NCBI RefSeq assembly: GCF_009362735.1
Contig: NZ_WHNP01000008.1
Coordinates: 62,001-126,000, forward strand
DNA: 64,000 nt
Direction: 5' to 3'
Source: Paraburkholderia franconis
GTDB lineage: Bacteria; Pseudomonadota; Gammaproteobacteria; Burkholderiales; Burkholderiaceae
Shown in pieces: positions 56,081-64,000 of the stretch (its first letter is position 1; each line of letters begins with the position of its first letter). Made by a program: the position numbers and the translations under genes. The notes beneath the pieces are model-generated. The model had not been told where the DNA came from, did no database searches, and saw only the letters and a program-made list of their open reading frames with translations.

Positions 56081-56830
56081 ATGAATGAACTGCGCTATTT
56101 CTTCACGGCGCTCGGCTACTTCACGCGCGTGCCCGTGCCGCGCTGGGTCGGCTATGAGCCGCATTATCTGAACGCGGCGGCGCGCTACTTTCCGCTCGTC
56201 GGCGCATTGGTCGGCGCGGCGGGCGCGGTCGTGTACATGGCCGCACTGCGCATCTTTCCGGCGGGCGTGGCCGTGCTGCTTTCGATGGCGACGACGCTGC
56301 TCGTGACAGGCGCATTCCACGAAGACGGACTGGCCGATTGCGTCGATGCGTTCGGCGGCGCTTATGCGCGCGAAGATACGCTGCGCATCATGCACGACTC
56401 GCGCATCGGCGCATTCGGCGCGATTGCGTTGATGATCGCGCTCGCGCTGAAGTGGCAAGCGCTCGCGTCACTGCCGCCGCTGCGCGCGGCGTGGCTGATG
56501 ATCGCGGCACATGCGGCAAGCCGCGCATGTGCGATCAGCTATCTCGTCACGCTCGATTACGTGCGCGCGGAAGGCAAGGCGAAACCCGTCGCGCAGCGCA
56601 TGTCTCGCAATGCGTTTGGCTGCGCTATCTTACTGGGTGTGCCGTGGCTCTTCTGGCCGCAATGGCGTGCCGGTTGTGTCACGCTGCTCGTGCTGGTCGT
56701 GTTGCGTATTGCATTGGGCCGTTATTTCGTCAGGCGCATCGGCGGATATACGGGTGACTGTCTGGGCTTCGCCCAGCAGATCTTCGAACTGGCCATTTAC
56801 CTGGTGGGGCTCGCATGGATATCGTTCTGA
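56081..56830 (+). CDS. cobS: Adenosylcobinamide-GDP ribazoletransferase CobS
   Basis: A polytopic membrane enzyme joining adenosylcobinamide-GDP to alpha-ribazole (phosphate). 249 residues with the signature HEDGLADCVDAFGGAY (about 76-91) and D/E-rich catalytic loop (EDTLRIMHDSRIGAFG). About five to seven helices. Overlaps the phosphatase gene by 16 bases. Confidence 0.94.
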   Translation: MNELRYFFTALGYFTRVPVPRWVGYEPHYLNAAARYFPLVGALVGAAGAVVYMAALRIFPAGVAVLLSMATTLLVTGAFHEDGLADCVDAFGGAYAREDTLRIMHDSRIGAFGAIALMIALALKWQALASLPPLRAAWLMIAAHAASRACAISYLVTLDYVRAEGKAKPVAQRMSRNAFGCAILLGVPWLFWPQWRAGCVTLLVLVVLRIALGRYFVRRIGGYTGDCLGFAQQIFELAIYLVGLAWISF

Positions 56831-57405
56831 TCCGTCACCCGGCTGTCGACGTCGAAGAAGGCGTCTGCTATGGCCACAGCGACGTGGCGCTCGCCGATGC
56901 GCCGGAAGCATCGGCGGCCGCGCTGGCCGTGCGTCTCGCGACCTTGCAGGTGCCCGCGCCGCGCGTGCTGCTGTCGAGTCCGCTCACGCGCTGCGCGTCG
57001 GTGGCCGCCGCGCTCGCCGCGAACTTCGGCTGCGCGTATAGCTGCGACGACAGCCTGAAGGAAATGGACTTCGGCACGTGGGAGCTACAGCGCTGGAACG
57101 ATATCGATCGCGCGCTGATCGACGCATGGGCGAACGACTTCGAAGGCGCGCGTGCGCATGGCGGCGAAAGCGTCGAGCAGTTCGTGAGCCGCGTGCGCAC
57201 ATGGTTCGACGCGCTCCAGCAGACGCGCGAACTGTCGCCTGCCTATGTCGTCACGCATGCGGGCGTGATGCGCGTGATCGCGGCGACGGTGCTCGGGTTG
57301 CCCGTCGAGCGCTGCCTCAAATGGTCGCTCGATATGTCGGGCTGCGTCTGGTTGCGCCGCGACGACGTCACGCACGACTGGTCGATGGTGCGCTGGAACG
57401 CCTGA
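56815..57405 (+). CDS. cobC: Alpha-ribazole phosphatase (CobC, histidine phosphatase)
   Basis: A 196-residue histidine phosphatase. The catalytic motif is RHP at 7-9 (LIRHPAVDV) with nucleophile H8, rather than RHG as in most of the superfamily; the second His (H148, VVTHAG) and acid E83 are present. It removes the phosphate from alpha-ribazole 5'-phosphate or the AdoCbl-phosphate. The context between cobS and btuF supports this role. Confidence 0.88.
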   Translation: MDIVLIRHPAVDVEEGVCYGHSDVALADAPEASAAALAVRLATLQVPAPRVLLSSPLTRCASVAAALAANFGCAYSCDDSLKEMDFGTWELQRWNDIDRALIDAWANDFEGARAHGGESVEQFVSRVRTWFDALQQTRELSPAYVVTHAGVMRVIAATVLGLPVERCLKWSLDMSGCVWLRRDDVTHDWSMVRWNA

Positions 57406-57426
57406 CGTTTCTCTTTGAGTTCTGCT

Positions 57427-58353
57427 TCAGCGATTCGGTCGGCGCGAGCGCGCGATATCCAGGTCTTTGCACAGTTGCGCCGCGCCTTGCGCGAGACGCG
57501 GGGCGGGGCGGTTGATCAGATCGCCGTCGATTGCAAAGAGGTTGTTGCGCGCGACGGCCGTCATGCCCGGCCACGCTTTCCATCTGTCGAGCGAAGGCAG
57601 CGGCCGGTCGGGTTTCGTCTCGCCGGGCGCGGCCGTGACGATGACTTCCGGATTCGCGGCCAGCACGGCTTCCGTCGAGACCGTCGGCACCAGCGGTTCC
57701 AGCTTCGCGAATACATTGCGGCCGCCGCATAGCGCGATTACGTCGCTGATCATGTGCTCGCCGTTGAGCGTCATCAGCGGCTCGTCCCATACCTGATAGA
57801 ACACGCTGACACTCGGCTGCGTCGAATAGCGTGCGCGCAGGCTGGCAATGTCGTCGCGCCAGGCGCGCGCTGCCGCATCGGCAGATTGCGATATGCCGAG
57901 CAACTGGCCGAGCTTCGTCAGCGTGACGGCGATATCGTCGAGGTGATGCGGCTCGCTGACATAGAGGGGGATGTGCATTTCGCGCAAGCGGTCGATCTGG
58001 CGCTGCGCATTGCCATGCCGCCATACGACGATCAGATCGGGCTTCAACGCGATGATGCGTTCGAGGTCGAGCGACTTGTTGTCGCCGACGCGCGGCAGCT
58101 GTTTTGCTTCGGGCGGATAGTCGCTATAGCTCACCGCGCCGACGAGCTTTGCTCCACCGCCCGCCGCGTAGATCATCTCGGTCACATGCGGCGCGAGGCT
58201 GATCACGCGTTGCGCGGGTTGCGCAAGCGTGACGGGCGTATTGGTGTCGTCGGTGACGGTTATCGGTGTGCTTGCGTTTGCATTCGCATATAGCAGCATT
58301 GAAGCGAGCACGAATGCTGCGCTCAGTGCTCGGAATCGTCGGGCTGGTTGCAT
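57427..58353 (-). CDS. btuF: B12-binding periplasmic protein BtuF
   Basis: The B12 receptor that feeds BtuCD. 308 residues with signal peptide (FRALSAAFVLASMLLYANANA; cleavage near 28), then the class-III solute-binding fold with RVISLAPHVTEMIYAAG and GAVSYSDYPPEAKQLPRVGD. The C-terminal LINRPAPRLAQGAAQL motif is typical. Co-directional with cobD and cbiB, and convergent with cobC. Confidence 0.9.
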   Translation of the reverse strand: MQPARRFRALSAAFVLASMLLYANANASTPITVTDDTNTPVTLAQPAQRVISLAPHVTEMIYAAGGGAKLVGAVSYSDYPPEAKQLPRVGDNKSLDLERIIALKPDLIVVWRHGNAQRQIDRLREMHIPLYVSEPHHLDDIAVTLTKLGQLLGISQSADAAARAWRDDIASLRARYSTQPSVSVFYQVWDEPLMTLNGEHMISDVIALCGGRNVFAKLEPLVPTVSTEAVLAANPEVIVTAAPGETKPDRPLPSLDRWKAWPGMTAVARNNLFAIDGDLINRPAPRLAQGAAQLCKDLDIARSRRPNR

Positions 58354-58372
58354 CGTTTTGATCGCATCGTTT

Positions 58373-59374
58373 TTATAGCGCTGCCATGCTCGTCCGAAGG
58401 CTCTCTTCGAAGCGCAGCCATTGCGCTTCCGTTGCGGGCAGCCCGAAGCGCACGCTCGCGGGTTCGAGGAAGAACCGCGTCCATACGCCTTGTTGCGCGA
58501 GCGCGCGATGCAGTTGCTCGGCGCGCGGGTCAGCGATCCATGCGAAGAGCGGCGTCGCATGCACGTCGAATTCCTGTGAGTCGAGAAGCGCAACGAGACG
58601 TGCGCTGTCCTGCGTGAGCCGTTCACGCATCGCTTGCTGCCATGTTGTATCGGCGAATGCGGCGCTCACGGCATGACGCGCAGGACCGCTGACGGTCCAC
58701 GCGCCCAACGCTTCGTCGAGCGCTTCGAGCAGGCGGGGGCAGCCGAGCACGAAACCCGCGCGCACGCCGGCAAGACCGAAGAACTTGCCCGGAGAGCGCA
58801 GCACGACAAGTCCTTCGCGATCGGTGCATGCAGCAAGCGACCGCGCGGGCATCGAATCGGCAAACGCCTCGTCGACGATCAGCGTGCCACCGCGTGCGCG
58901 CAACGCTTCATGCCATTGCAGCAGCAGCGAAGCGCTCACATGCTCGGCTGTCGGGTTGTTCGGATTCACGACGACGGCATGCGTGATGTCATCGGGCAAC
59001 GTCGAACGCGCGATGTCGAGCGTCGTCACGCGATGCCCCGCGCGCGCGAATGCGGGCGCGTATTCACCGTACGTCAATGGCGCAATGCCGACAGTGCCCC
59101 GCCCGAGCACGCGCGGCAGCATGCGGATCGCCGCCTGGCTCCCCGCGACGGGCAGCACGTGCGATGCATCGGGCGCGCCGTAGTAGCGCGCCGCGCGCTC
59201 AGTGAAGCCGTCGCCGCTATCGGGCAGACGCCGCCAGGCATCGGCGGGAACGGGTGGCACCGGGTAGCCATGCGGATTGATGCCCGTCGACAGATCGAGC
59301 CAGGCTTCGTAGGGGATCGCGTAACGGCGTGCCGCTTCGTGCAGGTTGCCGCCGTGCTGAACGGATCGTGTCAT
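58373..59374 (-). CDS. cobD: L-threonine-O-3-phosphate decarboxylase (CobD/CobC)
   Basis: A class I/II aminotransferase-fold PLP enzyme making (R)-1-aminopropan-2-yl phosphate, the aminopropanol linker. 333 residues. VNPNNPT (136-142), D168 (IVDEAF) and the Schiff-base lysine K197 in RSPGKFFGLAG are all present; the opening HGGN is family-typical. It lies 3 bases after cbiB. Confidence 0.9.
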   Translation of the reverse strand: MTRSVQHGGNLHEAARRYAIPYEAWLDLSTGINPHGYPVPPVPADAWRRLPDSGDGFTERAARYYGAPDASHVLPVAGSQAAIRMLPRVLGRGTVGIAPLTYGEYAPAFARAGHRVTTLDIARSTLPDDITHAVVVNPNNPTAEHVSASLLLQWHEALRARGGTLIVDEAFADSMPARSLAACTDREGLVVLRSPGKFFGLAGVRAGFVLGCPRLLEALDEALGAWTVSGPARHAVSAAFADTTWQQAMRERLTQDSARLVALLDSQEFDVHATPLFAWIADPRAEQLHRALAQQGVWTRFFLEPASVRFGLPATEAQWLRFEESLRTSMAAL

Positions 59375-59377
59375 CGG

Positions 59378-60319
59378 CTAGCCCTGAAACGGCACGCTTA
59401 AAAGCGCGAACGCGATGAAGACGGCGAGCCACAGAATGACGGTCCGCTCGACGAGCATCAGCGCTGCCTCGACGTGCCGCGCGCTCGCCGTGTGGCCCGC
59501 GCCGAGCACGGGGCGCTGTTCTATCACGCCGTGATACACGGCCGCGCCGCCCAGCAGCACGTTGAGGCTACCCGCGCCGGAGGCCATCACGGGCCCGGCG
59601 TTCGGACTGTCCCAGCGCGGCGCCTGCTCGCGCCAACATTGCAGCGCGGTGCGCGTGTCGCCGAGCAACGCGTAACTGAATGCGGTGAGGCGCGCGGGCA
59701 GCCAGTTCAGCACATCGTCGAAACGCGCGGCCGCCCAGCCGAAACTCAGATAGCGCGGCGTCCGATAACCCCACATCGCATCGAGCGTATTCGCGAGGCG
59801 AAACGCGAGCGCGCCCGGCCCGCCGAAAATCGCGAACCAGAAGAGCGCGCCGAAGATCGCGTCGTTGCCGTTTTCCAGCGCTGATTCGACGGCAGCGCGC
59901 GACAGCGCGCCTTCGTCCGCGTGCGATGTTTCGCGCGAGACGATGCGCGACGTCAGCACGCGCGCCTGCGTGAGATCGCGGCTCGCGAGCGCGCGGCCGA
60001 TGGGCGCGATGTGATCGTGCAGGCTGCGCGCGCCGAGCGCGAAATAAAGCAGCGCGATGTGCACCGCGCACGCCAACACGAACGGCAGCGCCAGCACCAG
60101 CCATGTCGCGACGAGAACGGGCGGCACGACGGCCAGCAGCCACGCGAGAATGCCGAGCAGCCGGCCGCGCCGTCCCGTGTTGAGCGCGGCTTCGAGTTTC
60201 GCCGCGAGCTTGCCGAAGCCGACGAGCGGATGCGCGCGGCGCGGTTCGCCGAACCATCGGTCGATAGCGACGGATGCCGTCGCCAGCGTTGCGACGAGAG
60301 GCAATGACAGCAGCATCAT
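59378..60319 (-). CDS. cbiB: Adenosylcobinamide-phosphate synthase CbiB
   Basis: An integral membrane enzyme attaching aminopropanol phosphate to adenosylcobyric acid. 313 residues, about five helices, with DRWFGEPRRAHPLVGFG (20-36), RSLHDHIAPI (98-107) and the conserved SRETSHADE loop with ESALENGNDAI (128-155). Overlaps cobU by 4 bases (ATGA). Confidence 0.93.
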   Translation of the reverse strand: MMLLSLPLVATLATASVAIDRWFGEPRRAHPLVGFGKLAAKLEAALNTGRRGRLLGILAWLLAVVPPVLVATWLVLALPFVLACAVHIALLYFALGARSLHDHIAPIGRALASRDLTQARVLTSRIVSRETSHADEGALSRAAVESALENGNDAIFGALFWFAIFGGPGALAFRLANTLDAMWGYRTPRYLSFGWAAARFDDVLNWLPARLTAFSYALLGDTRTALQCWREQAPRWDSPNAGPVMASGAGSLNVLLGGAAVYHGVIEQRPVLGAGHTASARHVEAALMLVERTVILWLAVFIAFALLSVPFQG

Positions 60320-60864
60320 GAGCGGTCCGCCGTTTTCAGATGCAGAGGCAGGCCCGCGACCATCATCGTGACCTGCGTGCTGATCGCGGCAATGCGCTGA
60401 TTGAGCCGACCCAACTCGTCGACATAAAGACGCGTCGCCGCGCCGAGCGGCACGACGCCGAGCCCGATTTCGTTGCTGACGACGATGATCTTCGCGCGCG
60501 CCTGCGCAAGCGCTTCTTCGAGCATCGCGAAACGCGCGAGGTAATCGACGACAGGCTGTGAGCCGTCGGCGGGGCACAGCAGGTTCGCGAGCCACAGGGT
60601 CAGGCAGTCGATCAGCACGCACTGCCCCGGCTGATCGATGGACGCGAGCGCTTGCGGCAAGTCGAGCGGCGCTTCGAGCAGCGACCAGTGCACAGGCCGC
60701 CGCTCGCGATGGCGCGCGACGCGCGCGGCGAACTCGTCGTCGCCGATCCGCGCGGTCGCGACATAGGTGACGGGCAGCGCGCTCGCGGTCGCGAGGCCTT
60801 CGGCGTGCAGGCTCTTGCCCGAGCGCGCGCCGCCGAGGACGAAGGTGAGGTCGCGGGAAATCAT
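60316..60864 (-). CDS. cobU: Adenosylcobinamide kinase/guanylyltransferase CobU (CobP)
   Basis: A bifunctional enzyme that phosphorylates adenosylcobinamide and transfers GMP to form Ado-cobinamide-GDP. 182 residues with P-loop GGARSGKS (11-18), H52 (ARHRERRP, likely the guanylylated His region) and [12 protein letters not shown]. It starts the minus-strand cobU-cbiB-cobD-btuF operon and diverges from cobQ across 99 bases. Confidence 0.93.
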   Translation of the reverse strand: MISRDLTFVLGGARSGKSLHAEGLATASALPVTYVATARIGDDEFAARVARHRERRPVHWSLLEAPLDLPQALASIDQPGQCVLIDCLTLWLANLLCPADGSQPVVDYLARFAMLEEALAQARAKIIVVSNEIGLGVVPLGAATRLYVDELGRLNQRIAAISTQVTMMVAGLPLHLKTADRS

Positions 60865-60963
60865 CGCGTAATTGTACCGACAGTGTCTGCATGTGCCGTG
60901 ACGAAAGCGCGCGCTCGCAAGTGCGATGGGATAATGCGGGCTTCCCTTCCTCCGACTGCGCAC

Positions 60964-62514
60964 ATGGCCACCGTGTCCGCTTTTTCTTCCGCTTTGACTG
61001 AAGCGCCCGACGTGCCCCTCGATGTGCCCTCGAACGTGCCCCGCGGCACGCTGATGATCCAGGGCACGACGTCCGACGCGGGCAAGAGCACGCTCGTCGC
61101 CGGACTGTGCCGTCTCGCGCGGCGCGCGGGCGCGCGGGTCGCGCCGTTCAAGCCACAGAACATGGCGCTCAATAGCGCAGTGACCGTCGACGGCGGCGAG
61201 ATCGGCCGCGCGCAGGCGCTGCAGGCCGTGGCCGCGGGCATCGATGCGCACACTGATCTGAACCCCGTGCTGCTCAAGCCGACGAGCGACCGCGGCGCGC
61301 AGGTGATTATCCACGGCAAGGCGCGCATGAATCTTGATGCTCGCGCGTATCACGACTACAAGCCCGTCGCGTTCGAAGCGGTGCTCGAGTCGTATGCGCG
61401 GCTGAAGGCGTCGTACGACACGATCTTCGTCGAAGGCGCGGGCAGTCCCGCCGAAATCAATCTGCGCGAGCGCGACATCGCGAACATGGGCTTTGCGGAA
61501 GCCGTCGATTGCCCCGTCGTGCTCGTCGCCGACATCGATCGCGGCGGCGTGTTCGCTCATCTGACGGGCACGCTCGCCTGTCTCTCCGAAAGCGAGCAAG
61601 CGCGCGTGCGTGGCTTCGTCATCAACCGCTTTCGCGGCGACGTCGGCCTGCTCAAGCCTGGGCTCGAATGGCTCGAAGCGAAGACGGGCAAACCCGTGCT
61701 CGGCGTCGTTCCGTATCTGCACGGCCTCACGCTCGACGCCGAAGACATGCTGCCGCGCGAGCTGCGCGCCACGCACGCCGGCGACGCCGCGCGGACGTTG
61801 CGCGTCGTCGTGCCCGCGCTGCCGCACATCAGCAATCACACGGATTTCGATGCGCTGCGCGCGCATCCGCAAGTCGACTTTCACTACGTGCGCGCGGGCA
61901 GCGCGCCGCCGCCCGCCGATCTGATCATCCTGCCCGGCTCGAAGAACGTGCAGGGCGATCTGGCGTTTCTGCGCGCGCAGGGCTGGGACGCCGTGTTGCA
62001 GCGTCATCTGCGCTACGGCGGGCGCGTGATCGGCGTTTGCGGCGGCATGCAGATGCTCGGGCGCGAAGTCGCGGACCCACATGGCGTCGAAGGGCCGCCC
62101 GCGACGGTCGCCGGCCTCGGCTGGCTCGACTTCTCGACGACGCTTACGCGCGACAAGACGCTCACGAACGTGACGGGGAGCCTCGCTTTCGATGCCGCCG
62201 ATATCGCCGGCTATGAAATCCACATGGGTGAGACGTATGGCCCCGCGCTCGACGCGCCCGCGCTGCTGCTCGGCGACGCGGACGGCCGCTCGCGTCCCGA
62301 CGGCGCCCGCTCCGCCGATGGCCAGATTCTCGCGACTTATGTGCACGGTCTCTTCGATACGCCCGCCGCGTGCGCGTCGCTGCTCGCGTGGGCGGGGCTT
62401 GCGGACGCCGAGCCCGTCGACTATCCGGCGCTGCGCGAGGCGTCGCTGGAGCGGCTCGCCGATACGCTCGCCGCGCACCTCGACCTGAAGCGCCTGTGGG
62501 CGGCCGTCGGTTGA
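60964..62514 (+). CDS. cobQ: Cobyric acid synthase CobQ (CbiP)
   Basis: A glutamine amidotransferase that amidates adenosylcobyrinic a,c-diamide at four carboxyls. 516 residues: an N-terminal ATPase domain ([21 protein letters not shown]) and a C-terminal class I glutaminase domain with the nucleophilic Cys in [12 protein letters not shown] and a C-terminal HGLFD motif. I favour ATG 60964 because the in-frame ATG at 60934 overlaps a GATAAT -10-like box (60930-60935). Confidence 0.93.
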   Translation: MATVSAFSSALTEAPDVPLDVPSNVPRGTLMIQGTTSDAGKSTLVAGLCRLARRAGARVAPFKPQNMALNSAVTVDGGEIGRAQALQAVAAGIDAHTDLNPVLLKPTSDRGAQVIIHGKARMNLDARAYHDYKPVAFEAVLESYARLKASYDTIFVEGAGSPAEINLRERDIANMGFAEAVDCPVVLVADIDRGGVFAHLTGTLACLSESEQARVRGFVINRFRGDVGLLKPGLEWLEAKTGKPVLGVVPYLHGLTLDAEDMLPRELRATHAGDAARTLRVVVPALPHISNHTDFDALRAHPQVDFHYVRAGSAPPPADLIILPGSKNVQGDLAFLRAQGWDAVLQRHLRYGGRVIGVCGGMQMLGREVADPHGVEGPPATVAGLGWLDFSTTLTRDKTLTNVTGSLAFDAADIAGYEIHMGETYGPALDAPALLLGDADGRSRPDGARSADGQILATYVHGLFDTPAACASLLAWAGLADAEPVDYPALREASLERLADTLAAHLDLKRLWAAVG

Positions 62515-62638
62515 TTCGTTCTCGACGCGAATTAATCTAAGTCGGCAAGGCGGTTTTTCTGATGCATCGGTTCGAATAAAGTCCGTTCCATCGACGGCGC
62601 AACCCGCGCCGTCAAACCATCATCACCAAGGAACCGAC

Positions 62639-63073
62639 ATGAACCTGACCGCGAGCAACAAAGCCGATCTCGCCGCCACGATCCTGCGCGTCGCGCTGGG
62701 CGTGCTGTATCTGGCGCACAGCCTGCAGAAGATCTTCGTCTTCACGCTGCCGGGCGCGGCGCAATTCTTCGTGTCGATCGGCTTTCCGGGCTGGCTCGCC
62801 TACGTGACGACGTTCGTCGAACTGTTTGGTGGGATTGCATTGCTGCTCGGCGTGCAGGTCCGCTGGGTCGCGCTCGTGCTGCTGCCGTTCATGCTCGGCG
62901 CGCTGTCCGTGCATCTGCCGAACGGCTGGGGCTTTGCGTCTCCGCACGGCGGCTGGGAGTATCCGGCGTTCTGGGCCGTCACGCTCGTCGTGCAGTCGCT
63001 GCTCGGCAATGGTCTTTTTGCTGTCGGCGGCGCGAAGGCGGAGTCGCTCGGGCAGGCGCGCAAGCCCGCTTGA
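62639..63073 (+). CDS. DoxX-family membrane protein
   Basis: 144 residues with four hydrophobic helices (LGVLYLAHSLQKIFV; YVTTFVELFGGIALLL; ALVLLPFMLGAL; AVTLVVQSLLGNGLF). The DoxX family includes thiosulfate:quinone oxidoreductase subunits and stress-related proteins; no substrate is evident here. An AAGGAA site precedes the ATG. Confidence 0.9.
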   Translation: MNLTASNKADLAATILRVALGVLYLAHSLQKIFVFTLPGAAQFFVSIGFPGWLAYVTTFVELFGGIALLLGVQVRWVALVLLPFMLGALSVHLPNGWGFASPHGGWEYPAFWAVTLVVQSLLGNGLFAVGGAKAESLGQARKPA

Positions 63074-63113
63074 TGCAGCGATCCGGGGCTGGTGCGCTGC
63101 CAGCTTCGCAACG

Positions 63114-63150
63114 AAAAACGGCACGCGGGCGTGAGCCTCGTGCCGTTTTT
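63114..63150 (+). terminator. Bidirectional terminator DoxX / thioesterase
   Basis: A 12-bp stem (63114-63125 with 63139-63150) with T-runs on both sides, between convergent genes. Confidence 0.8.
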
Positions 63151-63171
63151 GTCGTTGATGGCTTGCGGTGG

Positions 63172-63591
63172 TTAGTACAGCACCATCTGCGTACACCGGA
63201 ACAGAGCCATCGTCTTGCCGGTCGGATCGGTCACCGTCGCGTCCCACACCTGGGTGCTGCGCCCCAGATGCACGCCTTTCGCGACCGCGCGGATCGTCCC
63301 TTCCGTCGACGTCCCGAGAAAATTACTCTTCAATTCGATTGTCGTGAAATTGCGTGCGCTGTCGGGCAGATGCGCGAGGCACGCGTAGCCGCACGCGGTA
63401 TCGGCGAGAGCGATCACGGTCGCTGCGTGCAGAAAGCCGTTCGGCGCGAGAAGCTCGCTGCGAACGGTCAGCTCGGCCGTCAGTGTGCCTTCGGCGAGGT
63501 CGATCACGCGCACGCCCAGCAAGCCAGGCAGTGAGCCTTTCTGGCGTTCGTGGAGCCGGTCGATCGTGTAATCGCTGCGCAGCTTGCTCAT
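63172..63591 (-). CDS. PaaI-family hotdog thioesterase
   Basis: 139 residues, single hotdog domain. The active-site stretch is NGFLHAATVIALADTACGYA (about 53-72) with the catalytic Asp. Members cleave acyl-CoA thioesters, often aromatic. No pathway partner is adjacent. ATG 63591 (MSKLRSDYTIDRL) gives a normal length. Confidence 0.88.
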   Translation of the reverse strand: MSKLRSDYTIDRLHERQKGSLPGLLGVRVIDLAEGTLTAELTVRSELLAPNGFLHAATVIALADTACGYACLAHLPDSARNFTTIELKSNFLGTSTEGTIRAVAKGVHLGRSTQVWDATVTDPTGKTMALFRCTQMVLY

Positions 63592-63806
63592 AATCCTCGT
63601 ACTCTCGAAAAAAAGGGCTGGAAGCGTCACTCGGGAGCGTAGGGACTTCGACGCAACAGGTTTTGCCGATATTATCAACGGCTGGAATAATCGGCCCACG
63701 CCGTGCCAAAACGCCCAGGCCGTATCGGCGGGCCGCGGAGCGCGGGCGGGCCGGAAGTCGAGCGGCAAACCGGCTGGCAGCGCCAGCCATCTTCCCGGGA
63801 GAATTC

Positions 63807-64000
63807 ATGACGGTGATCGTGGTGGCGAATCCAAAAGGCGGTGTGGGCAAGAGCACACTGTCGACCAATCTGGCTGGCTATTTCGCGGCTGAGGGCCAAT
63901 GGGTCGCGCTCGCGGATCTCGACCGGCAGCAGTCCGCGCACGCGTGGCTCGATCTGCGTCCGGAAACGCTGCCGGCCATCGAAACGTGGCACGTCGATCC
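63807..64000 (+). CDS. ParA-family ATPase, partial (runs off right edge)
   Basis: 64 complete codons are visible. The deviant Walker A KGGVGKST (9-16) and the ANPKGG opening identify a ParA/Soj/MinD-type ATPase, with DLDRQQSAHAW following, as in small ParA proteins. No parB is visible; chromosome partitioning or another cargo cannot be told from this fragment. Confidence 0.85.
   Translation, partial: MTVIVVANPKGGVGKSTLSTNLAGYFAAEGQWVALADLDRQQSAHAWLDLRPETLPAIETWHVD

Noticed and set aside
60934..60963. Upstream ATG for cobQ at 60934
   Set aside because: It overlaps a GATAAT -10-like box, so transcription probably starts after it; 60964 is preferred, but not proven.
1..64000. Prophage, integrase, transposase, CRISPR array, rRNA or tRNA
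   Set aside because: No motif for any of these was seen on reading both strands; short tRNAs cannot be excluded without a covariance-model scan.

Overview
The window is GC-rich chromosomal DNA of a Burkholderiaceae member, most like Paraburkholderia, Caballeronia or Burkholderia. The evidence is gene order and family content: urt-ure urea block, cysB divergent from cysI-DUF934-cysHDN-cobA, lptFG divergent from pepA-holC-DUF2486, ilvD divergent from a LysR gene, zapB-zapA-6S RNA-EVE, and a B12 cluster behind a cobalamin riboswitch. I see no rRNA, tRNA, phage, integrase, transposase or CRISPR. The species is not determined.

Layout. 1-808: thin, lower-GC stretch with the start of one small membrane or secreted protein running off the left edge. 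809-13900 (minus strand): nitrogen block urtABCDE (urea ABC importer), then ureD, an orphan amino-acid-type binding protein, and ureABCEFG. Two sigma-54-type promoters (before urtA and before the orphan binding protein) suggest NtrC-type nitrogen control. A large, nearly perfect inverted repeat (198-nt arms) sits between urtD and urtE. 14306-18949: an omega-amino-acid aminotransferase, a DUF3443/DUF2844 pair in which DUF3443 looks like a complete pepsin-type aspartic protease lipoprotein, and a rhodanese/Pcm-like pair. 19205-26233: LacI regulator with an 18-bp palindromic operator, a ribose-type ABC importer, a sugar isomerase/epimerase and a Gfo/Idh/MocA dehydrogenase, forming one carbohydrate operon. 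26237-29266: a small conserved protein, a TPR/glycosyltransferase-like protein and an orphan branched-chain-amino-acid-type binding protein.

29318-36725: sulfate assimilation through APS: cysB regulator, sulfite reductase, DUF934, APS reductase, ATP sulfurylase subunits and the siroheme methyltransferase. 36915-43871: class A beta-lactamase, CbiX chelatase, LptG/LptF, leucyl aminopeptidase PepA, DNA polymerase III chi, a His/Glu-repeat DUF2486 protein and a cytochrome c. 44066-50464: ilvD, LysR regulator, lgt, SIMPL protein, EVE protein, 6S RNA, zapA, zapB-like.

50465-62514: vitamin B12. A candidate structured RNA with an orphan terminator is followed by the cobalamin riboswitch, btuB, the BtuCD importer, cobT, cobS and the alpha-ribazole phosphatase; opposite them lie cobU, cbiB, cobD and btuF, and cobQ diverges from cobU. 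These cover corrinoid uptake, the aminopropanol arm and lower-ligand assembly; no corrin-ring enzymes and no adenosyltransferase lie in the window (the SUMT at 35946 is placed for siroheme). 62639-64000: DoxX, a PaaI-type thioesterase and the start of a ParA ATPase cut by the right edge.
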